From the NCBI GenBank assembly GCA_041391665.1, contig JAWKNO010000001.1:2796623-2860622 (forward strand): a stretch of DNA of 64,000 nucleotides, written 5' to 3'. Below the pieces are notes generated by a model. The model was not told the DNA's origin and ran no database searches. It saw nothing but the letters and a program-made list of their open reading frames with translations. Source of the DNA: Bacteroidia bacterium (lineage in GTDB: Bacteria; Bacteroidota; Bacteroidia; J057). The translations under genes were made by a program, and so were the position numbers. Within the stretch, counting starts at the first letter, position 1; every line of letters begins with the position of its first letter. This document shows positions 53,050-59,215 of this stretch, piece after piece.

Positions 53050-53682
53050 TTAGTTGCTTTTTATGGAGGATCCGATGAGTACACCGGCAACCAGTGTTAA
53101 GCCCAAAATCACTAATCCGTCTTTTGAAACAGAAAAGCGATCCTTGTCTTTGGGTTCTTCTTTTGTTGGGGTTTCAGCGGTTAATTTTCGTTGTCTTAAT
53201 TCATTCCAAACCAGTTGAACTTCTTCCATTAGGGATAAGTCTTCCGGCTTTTTATTGGAGGCTGCCAACACTTCCTGATAGTGTTTTTCCAATTGAGAAG
53301 TGGTCATGTCCACCAACTGATCAATGTAGTCGCCTACATCCAAATTGGAATCACCACCGAAGTTGCTGTTGCCACAAGCTCCACAAAAATTGGATTCAGG
53401 ATTAAATGAGCTACTTCCGCATGCACCGCAAAAACTATCTTCCTTTGGTTGGTTCAGTTTCAGAATCAAATCTTTTTCCGGATGAATCGTTAACAGGTGC
53501 GGAACAATGTTTTTGCCTTGGGTTTTTACCAATTCCTTGGTAGCCTTCACCAAATCGTGAATGTTCTTTGGAGGATGATACCCTTGGTCAAACAAAAATT
53601 TGCGTGCACCATCCGGATTGCCATACACGATGTATGCAATGCGATTTTGTGCGTATTTCGACCTTGTTAAACTTTTCTTCAT
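53050..53682 (-). CDS. C-anchored protein with two CxxCG zinc-ribbon-like knuckles
   Basis: The 210-residue product begins with a Lys/Arg-rich start and a folded N-terminal domain. Two repeats follow: SFCGACGSSSFNPES and NFCGACGNSNFGGDS. Then a helical part and a C-terminal TM helix (DGLVILGLTLVAGVLIGSSI) with KSN. The four Cys could bind one zinc. It is first after the terminator in the main transcription unit. It may join particle membrane and coat. Confidence 0.67.
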   Translation of the reverse strand: MKKSLTRSKYAQNRIAYIVYGNPDGARKFLFDQGYHPPKNIHDLVKATKELVKTQGKNIVPHLLTIHPEKDLILKLNQPKEDSFCGACGSSSFNPESNFCGACGNSNFGGDSNLDVGDYIDQLVDMTTSQLEKHYQEVLAASNKKPEDLSLMEEVQLVWNELRQRKLTAETPTKEEPKDKDRFSVSKDGLVILGLTLVAGVLIGSSIKSN

Positions 53683-53704
53683 CGTATTTCAATTTGAGTT
53701 TTAC

Positions 53705-53739
53705 AAAAACAGCCAAAGAGCTATCGCTGACTTTGGCTG
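53705..53739 (-). terminator. Rho-independent terminator after the candidate coat gene
   Basis: On the - strand, a perfect 9-bp stem CAGCCAAAG / CTTTGGCTG encloses a 12-base loop and is followed by TTTTTG. It lies in the 103-bp gap after the candidate coat gene. Placement means the first two genes can be expressed at a high level, with the rest produced by read-through. This is a pattern seen in phages for abundant coat proteins. Confidence 0.8.
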
Positions 53740-53785
53740 CTTAATGGTTTACCTGTTATGAGCCTGTTACAGCTTGCATAGGTTC

Positions 53786-54673
53786 TTATCTTCTTCTGCG
53801 TAAGAATCCTCTTCCTCCAGGTCGTCTTCTCATTGAAATACCACGTCTGCGTCTAACAGGGCTAGGTCTTTTTCTGACAATCTTCTTTACCAGTTTCTTA
53901 GGCTTCAACCCAAAGGCTGATGGCTTCTTACTTCTGATTAAGTCTAATTGAGGAAGACCGGTAGTTCTTGGAGCAGTTGAAAGCTCGGCAACATTTTTAC
54001 CATCCAATAGGTTACCCATGTTGGCTCTTGCTTTGATTGTGAAGGTGAAAACCACCGTTACACCATCTTTAAGCAATAGTCTGATGCTATCTTGTCCTGT
54101 AACATCCATCTCAAAGTTGTGGTCATCAATCAAACCTTGAGTGAAGTTTTGAGGTGAAGTCGCATTTCTAGGTTGGTAAACTCTTACCGAATTGCTTCCT
54201 GTTGCTGTCCTTTTGTTGATTTTCAACACATTGTCAAACTGCAATGGATTGGAAACCGACATTTTCATTCCCACAATCTTGAAAGGATTGGCTTTTGATT
54301 CCTCCCTTACTTCTTTGTGCGAACTCTCTTCAACGGTTACCGTTACTCCGGCAGGTTGTGCTGCTTCTTCGTTGGCTCCAAACAGAATGGCTTCTGCATC
54401 GGCTCCGGAAGTGTTTTTAACTACTACGGTTAAGGTACGGTCGTTCGGATCAATACGTCCAATGGATGTCGTTTTGTAGCTATCGTACATATCGTCATCA
54501 TCGGCAGGAATGTATTCTACTTCTTCATCGTAGTATTCATCCTCATCGTAATAACTGTCTTCGTTACCTTCAAATCCGGTATCAAAGTCGTCCTCTTCAT
54601 ACCCATCGTAGTCATCGTATCTGTCTTCGGCATCATCTTCGTATGCCATCAACTCATCGTTATATGGATTCAT
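53786..54673 (-). CDS. Candidate major coat protein with acidic N- and Arg-rich C-terminus
   Basis: The 295-residue product has three parts. Residues 1-65 are Asp/Glu/Tyr-rich. Residues about 70-240 are a beta-rich domain (TLTVVVKNTSGADAEAILFG, NPLQFDNVLKINKRT, DSIRLLLKDGVTVVFTFTIK). Residues 248-295 are Lys/Arg-rich (VRRRRGISMRRRPGGRG, ending RRRR). The middle could be a jelly-roll-like coat domain and the tail a nucleic-acid binder, as in several virus coat proteins. No named family is recognised. The tiny TM gene precedes it and a strong terminator follows. Confidence 0.6.
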   Translation of the reverse strand: MNPYNDELMAYEDDAEDRYDDYDGYEEDDFDTGFEGNEDSYYDEDEYYDEEVEYIPADDDDMYDSYKTTSIGRIDPNDRTLTVVVKNTSGADAEAILFGANEEAAQPAGVTVTVEESSHKEVREESKANPFKIVGMKMSVSNPLQFDNVLKINKRTATGSNSVRVYQPRNATSPQNFTQGLIDDHNFEMDVTGQDSIRLLLKDGVTVVFTFTIKARANMGNLLDGKNVAELSTAPRTTGLPQLDLIRSKKPSAFGLKPKKLVKKIVRKRPSPVRRRRGISMRRRPGGRGFLRRRR

Positions 54674-54730
54674 TTTGAATGCTTTTTTAAGTGTTTGTAA
54701 CTAAATTCAGGTAGCTCCACCATGGAACTA

Positions 54731-54883
54731 CTACTTGGTTTCGCTGCTTTCTGCCAGCTTTTTAGCTTTTGCTTTCTCCATAGCCGGATCAATCACTTTT
54801 TTGGTAAGGATGGTACCAATCACAAAAACTCCTAGTGAGATGCCTGCCATAATGCCAATTGATTTCCAATCAGTATTTTTCAT
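54731..54883 (-). CDS. 50-residue N-anchored membrane protein, first gene of the cluster
   Basis: Reverse translation from ATG 54883 gives MKNTDWKSIGIMAGISLGVF with a TM helix (about 8-28), a Lys-rich linker and an ending LAESSETK. Two stops follow in tandem. It lies 57 bp before the candidate coat gene and uses the same TM-plus-charged-tail plan as later members. It was too short for an automatic call but fits the operon. Confidence 0.62.
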   Translation of the reverse strand: MKNTDWKSIGIMAGISLGVFVIGTILTKKVIDPAMEKAKAKKLAESSETK

Positions 54884-55071
54884 TTTGTATCGTTTTAAAT
54901 TTTTAAATCTTCCGAATTGAACTGTGTGGTTTTTAAACCAATTGTGGAGCTAAGGTCAGGGTAAAACAAGGCGAGAAAAAGGGCAAAAATTGTCTTTTGG
55001 TGAGTGTTTGTTAATCGACAAACTTTAAGTCAAAAACCGGATATTGGTCGGTACAAAAAAGGAAGGGATTT

Positions 55072-55092
55072 AATTTATCCTAGGTATAAATT
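55072..55092. repeat. Inverted repeat in the leader of the particle-like cluster (copy 1)
   Basis: AATTTAT-CCTAGG-T-ATAAATT is a near-perfect dyad in the 325-bp non-coding gap before the first cluster gene. The arms match those of a second dyad nearby, so both may bind one repressor or activator. Confidence 0.55.
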
Positions 55093-55104
55093 AAAGGGGT
55101 ATTG

Positions 55105-55127
55105 GAATTTATTAGGGGGATAAATTC
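55105..55127. repeat. Inverted repeat in the leader of the particle-like cluster (copy 2)
   Basis: GAATTTAT-N7-ATAAATTC is a perfect 8-bp dyad 12 bp to the right of copy 1. Shared arms (AATTTAT...ATAAATT) make a two-site operator likely. Apart from these dyads and the terminator, I see no gene and no clear promoter box between 54884 and 55208. Confidence 0.55.
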
Positions 55128-55153
55128 AGGTATTTAAAATTGTCTTCAAAAAA

Positions 55154-55182
55154 AAATCACAAGAGTAACACCCTTGTGATTT
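55154..55182 (-). terminator. Terminator downstream of the SDR gene
   Basis: AAATCACAAG / CTTGTGATTT forms a 10-bp stem with a 9-base loop. The T-run needed lies on the - strand (A-run on +), directly after the SDR stop. It isolates that gene from the leader of the next cluster. Confidence 0.8.
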
Positions 55183-55208
55183 TGATTTATTGAAATTAAT
55201 CTAGCAGA

Positions 55209-56078
55209 TTAAGCAGAAGCACCACCTAAAACAGTGTCAAGTTGCATTTCTTTCAATATGTTATCTTGTATAGGTTGTGTAATCTCGTTGATCTTATCAG
55301 TTCCCCAAGTTAATCCTACAACTGTTCTTGTAGGACGACTCCCATAAGGTAAATCTGCTAATTTCAAATAAGCATCCACAACCCATTGTGGATCAGGAGC
55401 ATCTTCACTTTGCAACATTTGACTAAAACTCTCGCTCATTGTTATTGGAATGCCTGCCAATTCACCATACGACTCCAAAACACCCGTATGTGCGGGTACT
55501 TGACCAGATTCCAACAAACCTGTGCCAAATGGTCCTGGTTCTACTAAAACTACATCTATTCCGAATGGTGATAGCTCATAACGAAGCCCTTGACTATATG
55601 CTTCAAGTGCGTGCTTAGTAGCTGCATACGTACCAAAAAATGGACCTGTAATCCTTCCTACTAAAGAACTTGTGTTTATTATTAAGCCTTTGCCTGATTT
55701 ACGCATTAAGGGTAAAACAGCTTGCATTACTCTTATCGCACCAAAATAGTTGGTTTCCATTTGAAAACGTGCTTGCTCTACACTGTAAGCTTCTGTGATG
55801 CCGATGTACATTATACCTGCATTATTAATTAGCACATCAATACTTTCTGATTGAGAAAGGATAATGCCCATTGATTTTTTAACAGAAACCTCGTTGGTTA
55901 CGTCCATTTCTAAAACTTTAATATTTGCAGAATGGTTTTCTAATTCTGATTTTGCTCCTGCGTTTTTTTCGTTTGGATTACGCATTGTTGCAAAAACTCG
56001 ATACCCTTTATCGGCAAAATCCTTAGCAGCTTTCAGACCAAATCCGTTGCTGCTTCCTGTGATGATTACATTTTTCAT
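55209..56078 (-). CDS. Short-chain dehydrogenase/reductase (SDR)
   Basis: The product has 289 residues from the ATG at 56078 (MKNVIITGSSNGFG). The Rossmann loop is TGSSNGFG, NNAG is in VLINNAGIMYIG, and the active site is YAATKHALE with Ser in NTSSLVG. SDRs oxidise or reduce carbonyl/alcohol groups with NAD(P). It forms a two-gene set with a membrane protein and is divergent from an HxlR regulator; this gene order is common for HxlR-controlled oxidoreductases. Substrate unknown. Confidence 0.93.
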   Translation of the reverse strand: MKNVIITGSSNGFGLKAAKDFADKGYRVFATMRNPNEKNAGAKSELENHSANIKVLEMDVTNEVSVKKSMGIILSQSESIDVLINNAGIMYIGITEAYSVEQARFQMETNYFGAIRVMQAVLPLMRKSGKGLIINTSSLVGRITGPFFGTYAATKHALEAYSQGLRYELSPFGIDVVLVEPGPFGTGLLESGQVPAHTGVLESYGELAGIPITMSESFSQMLQSEDAPDPQWVVDAYLKLADLPYGSRPTRTVVGLTWGTDKINEITQPIQDNILKEMQLDTVLGGASA

Positions 56079-56095
56079 TATATAATTATTTAATA

Positions 56096-56629
56096 TTAAA
56101 TGCATGAAGCATTGAATGCTAGATAATTGAATACAGTAGATGTTATCCAAAATATTGAAAACACAATACCTACATTTCGCCCATTTTTTGATACTCGTGG
56201 ATGATACCCTAAGAATGGTACCCCTGCTTGATTTGCATTAACCAAAGCAAATAAAGCGGACATTATCATAAACATAAAGTGAATAACATGTCGCTCACCA
56301 ATTGGCAAACCCATAGCGTATGTAGAAGCTACAAATACAGCAATGAACGCTAAGGCACCTTGTCTTTGCTCAAATAGTAGGATGAAAATATAATCTTTAG
56401 CTGCTATTTTTTTTGCTTCGGGAGCAGCATCAATAGCCGCATCAAGCATTTTTAACTGCTCATCTTCATTGATAGACTTCTGTTTGTTTGGAATACCTGG
56501 TGCAAACATTGGTAATACTAAATTCACCACCCAATTAACCCAAGTTGGTTTAATGACTTCTACAGCATGAACGACTGCTGGAGCTAAACATAGGGTTAGC
56601 CCTAAAATTGAAATTGTTTCTGTACTCAT
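56096..56629 (-). CDS. Multi-pass membrane protein of unknown function
   Basis: The 177-residue product has at least four hydrophobic stretches (ISILGLTLCLAPAVVHAV, GALAFIAVFVASTYAMGL, VIHFMFMIMSALFALV, VGIVFSIFWITSTVFNYL). A charged loop NKQKSINEDEQLKM lies between the first and the others. No family is recognised. It is 17 bp upstream of the SDR and shares its promoter region with the HxlR gene, so it may be induced by the same signal. Confidence 0.75.
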   Translation of the reverse strand: MSTETISILGLTLCLAPAVVHAVEVIKPTWVNWVVNLVLPMFAPGIPNKQKSINEDEQLKMLDAAIDAAPEAKKIAAKDYIFILLFEQRQGALAFIAVFVASTYAMGLPIGERHVIHFMFMIMSALFALVNANQAGVPFLGYHPRVSKNGRNVGIVFSIFWITSTVFNYLAFNASCI

Positions 56630-56658
56630 GTGCTTTTTTACATTTTAAATTAATTATT

Positions 56659-56736
56659 ACTTGCTAATCGCAAGCAAAAATATAAAATCACTTTTAAATT
56701 GCAAGTGTTATTTATTATTAATTTCATTTTGCAAGT
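56659..56736. promoter_or_regulatory. Cluster of ACTTGC/GCAAGT operator-like repeats
   Basis: In the divergent gap there are ACTTGC at 56659-56664, GCAAGC at 56670-56675, and TTGCAAGT at both 56699-56706 and 56729-56736. The first two form a dyad. These are likely HxlR binding sites controlling both directions. Confidence 0.55.
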
Positions 56737-56760
56737 AATAATTGATTTTTAATACCTTTG
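56728..56760 (+). promoter_or_regulatory. Promoter of the HxlR gene
   Basis: TTTG at 56728-56731 and TACCTTTG at 56753-56760 match the Bacteroidota -33/-7 boxes with 21 bp between. The last GCAAGT repeat overlaps the -33 box, consistent with self-repression. The ATG is 23 bp downstream. Confidence 0.55.
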
Positions 56761-56783
56761 TATAACAAATAAATAATTCATTC

Positions 56784-57224
56784 ATGGATGTAAAATTTAG
56801 ATGCGATTGTCCCATAACGTCTGCACTTGATATTTTAGGTGATAAGTGGATATTGGTAATAATCAAACAAATGATTATTCAAGGCAAGGAAACTTTTAAG
56901 GACTTTACTGATAGTGATGAATCAATAGCTACTAACATACTTACAGTCAAACTAAAGTATTTGGAAGAATTGGGATTTGTAACAAAATCCAAATTACCTA
57001 ACAATAAAAAAACAGTTTATTATCATCTTACGGATAAAGGATTGTCTTTAACATCAATTATTGTGGAGTTGGCTATTTGGAGCGATGAATATTTGAGAGA
57101 ACTCCACTCTGAAATGCAGAAACCCGAAGAACTAACATTAATGAAGTCAAACAAGGAATTGTTCATTAAGGATCTGATTGCTAGTTATAAAGAAAAGACA
57201 ACTGTTAGACCTTCTACACTCTAG
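56784..57224 (+). CDS. HxlR-family transcriptional regulator
   Basis: The 146-residue product has the family layout. CDCPITSALDILGDKWILVI is the N-terminal helix set with a conserved Cys, TNILTVKLKYLEELGFV is the recognition part, and KTVYYHLTDKGLSL is the wing. HxlR proteins often sense reactive aldehydes or quinones by the Cys. It faces the SDR pair, which would be a fitting target. Operator-like repeats fill the gap. Confidence 0.92.
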   Translation: MDVKFRCDCPITSALDILGDKWILVIIKQMIIQGKETFKDFTDSDESIATNILTVKLKYLEELGFVTKSKLPNNKKTVYYHLTDKGLSLTSIIVELAIWSDEYLRELHSEMQKPEELTLMKSNKELFIKDLIASYKEKTTVRPSTL

Positions 57225-57244
57225 TTACCTGATAAATGAAATAC

Positions 57245-57378
57245 CTATAATTAGCCACTAAATTGCTTTTGGTGGCTAATTATAGTTTTATCAAAAATAA
57301 CCACTATATTTGCATTGGTGGTTAAATATAGTTTTACTAAAAATAGCTACTTATTTAGAATTAGTGGTTAATTATAGC
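57245..57378. repeat. Triple operator repeat upstream of the AbiE-like pair
   Basis: A perfect 14-bp dyad CTATAATTAGCCAC / GTGGCTAATTATAG (57245-57285) is followed by two degraded copies. The right arms GGTGGYTAAWTATAG occur at 57271, 57317 and 57364, spaced 46-47 bp. AbiEi antitoxins are known to bind inverted repeats in their promoters. The first dyad, followed by TTTTA, may also end the HxlR transcript. Confidence 0.7.
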
Positions 57379-57380
57379 AA

Positions 57381-58151
57381 ATGACAAAGTTCATAGAGAA
57401 ACAGCTAATAGAGACTTTTAAGAACGAAACTCAATTCGATCGGGATGAGCTATTCGCCTTTTTAAAGCAATTCGATCCGGAAATGACCGAAACGGCTTTA
57501 TCATGGCGTATCCATGACTTACTAAATAAGAACATCATTAAATCCGTAAAACGAGGGGTTTACAGTATTTCTAATAGTAAGAAGTATGTTCCTGCTATTT
57601 CAGACAAACTTGTAAAGCTCTCAAAAATTGTAGCCAAGGAATTTGACGACCTAGATTACTGCTTATGGAGTACTGAATGGTTTAATGATTTTACAAGACA
57701 TCAAATGGGAGCCTTCTTTTACTTGTTAGAAGTGGAAAGAGACTTTGTAGAAGAAGTATTCAATGCCTATTCTGAATCCAAACAATTTAGGGTGTATCTC
57801 GATCCTAACGAGGACATCATGGAAAGGTATGTGGAAAGTGAAATTTCCATCGTTATTAAACCGCTAATCAGTCGTTCTCCAAAACAGAAAGTTTCCATAA
57901 AAACCAAATCAAAGGATAAAATTCAGGTTCCCACCTTAGAAAAAATGTTGGTGGATGTGTTTTGCGATCCCGTAACCTTTTATACGGTTCAAGGGAGTGA
58001 AATGGAAACATTATTTGAAAATGCCCTGAAAAGGTATCATATCAATTTTAGTCGAATGCTGAATTACGCTAGGAGACGGAAAAAGGAGCCTCAATTGAAA
58101 GCGTACATGAGTGAGCATTTTGGAGATTTATTAAAAGATATTTTAGAATGA
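57381..58151 (+). CDS. AbiEi-type antitoxin-like regulator (DUF6577-like)
   Basis: The 256-residue product has an N-terminal winged-helix domain (FDRDELFAFLKQFDPEMTET, then RGVYSISN) and a larger C-terminal domain with YCLWSTEWFNDF and VPTLEKMLVDVFCDP. The layout matches antitoxins of type IV AbiE systems, which act as repressors and counter toxin action without binding the toxin. Its start codon lies 2 bp after the third operator copy. It overlaps the toxin gene by 4 bp. Confidence 0.82.
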   Translation: MTKFIEKQLIETFKNETQFDRDELFAFLKQFDPEMTETALSWRIHDLLNKNIIKSVKRGVYSISNSKKYVPAISDKLVKLSKIVAKEFDDLDYCLWSTEWFNDFTRHQMGAFFYLLEVERDFVEEVFNAYSESKQFRVYLDPNEDIMERYVESEISIVIKPLISRSPKQKVSIKTKSKDKIQVPTLEKMLVDVFCDPVTFYTVQGSEMETLFENALKRYHINFSRMLNYARRRKKEPQLKAYMSEHFGDLLKDILE

Positions 58152-59203
58152 TAAAAGCACATTGTTTTACCAAAGAATGGATCAACAGCTTTAAGCAGCA
58201 AAAGCATTTGAAGCGTATCAATCCTCCGATACTGGAGAAAATGATACACGCTCTTTCCTTATTGCAGCAGCTCAAAGCTCATGGTTTGGATTTCACTTTT
58301 AAAGGCGGAACAAGCCTTGTGTTATTACTTGCCAAATCAAGACGATTTTCGGTAGATATTGACATCATTACCACCCAAAGTCGAGAAGAAGTAGAAGCTA
58401 TCCTGGAAAAGGTGGTGGCTAACTCACATTTCAACAAGTGGGAGCTGCAAGATAGAAGAAGCTACAAAGAAGGTGTTCCGAAAGCTCATTACGAATTTGA
58501 TTATGAATCGAGTCTCAATCAAAGTGCTCACTTTGTATTGTTGGATATACTGTTTGAGCAAACCGATTATCCAAGGTTATTAGCAGCACCTATACAATCA
58601 GAATGGATTGAATCCGGAGATGTATTGGAAGTAGCTGTTCCATCTATTGAATCTATTTTAGGAGATAAACTCACGGCATTTGCACCAAATACCGTTGGAA
58701 TCCTATACGGAAAGGACAAAGAACAGGAAATCATTAAGCAGCTTTTTGATATTGGCTGTTTGTTTGATGAAGCGCAAAACGTAGAGGAAATTGCATTGAG
58801 CTTTGAGAAAATTGGAAGCAAGGAAATCAACTACCGTGAACTGGAAATAGGCTTAACGGATATACTGGATGATATTTTCACCACTTCTTTGCTCATAGCC
58901 AAGCGAACCAAAAACACCGTAGAGCCGGATAAATCAAGATTTACCGAACTCACCACCGGAATACGCAGGTTTGAAGGCTTTTTGATTGCTGAAAGCTTCA
59001 AAATAGAAGATGCCATACTTGCAGCAGGTAAAGCAGCTTACCTCGCCAAACAATTAAAGAACAAAGACTATACATCCATAGAAAAGTTTAACGGTCAGGA
59101 CATCAGTAAACTGGAAATTACTGGAGAGCTGAACTTCCTGAATAAACTCAAAAAGTCGAGAGACAAAGCAGCATTTTTCTATTGGTATAAGGCGTTGAAT
59201 TAA
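58148..59203 (+). CDS. abiEii: AbiEii-type nucleotidyltransferase toxin
   Basis: The 351-residue product has FKGGTSLVLL (Gly53, Gly54, Thr55, Ser56) then RFSVDIDII with Asp70 and Asp72 as the metal pair. SIESILGDKLTAF (about 169-181) is the other conserved block. AbiEii toxins transfer nucleotides, in some cases to tRNA, and stop growth on phage infection. It is translated from an ATG that overlaps the antitoxin stop. The length fits the family and the catalytic residues are present. Confidence 0.92.
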   Translation: MIKAHCFTKEWINSFKQQKHLKRINPPILEKMIHALSLLQQLKAHGLDFTFKGGTSLVLLLAKSRRFSVDIDIITTQSREEVEAILEKVVANSHFNKWELQDRRSYKEGVPKAHYEFDYESSLNQSAHFVLLDILFEQTDYPRLLAAPIQSEWIESGDVLEVAVPSIESILGDKLTAFAPNTVGILYGKDKEQEIIKQLFDIGCLFDEAQNVEEIALSFEKIGSKEINYRELEIGLTDILDDIFTTSLLIAKRTKNTVEPDKSRFTELTTGIRRFEGFLIAESFKIEDAILAAGKAAYLAKQLKNKDYTSIEKFNGQDISKLEITGELNFLNKLKKSRDKAAFFYWYKALN

Positions 59204-59215
59204 GAATATTAGAAT

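Noticed and set aside
41214..54883. Contractile injection system or tailed prophage
   Set aside because: No sheath, tube, baseplate, spike-tip, tape-measure, portal, terminase or AAA+ ATPase was found among the 27 products.
41214..54883. Conjugation machinery of an integrative element
   Set aside because: No relaxase, coupling ATPase or Tra-like proteins are visible; the many membrane proteins do not match Tra families I know.
57245..57378. CRISPR-like array
   Set aside because: There are only three imperfect copies, dyad-shaped and right before a start codon. No cas genes occur in the window; the operator reading fits better.
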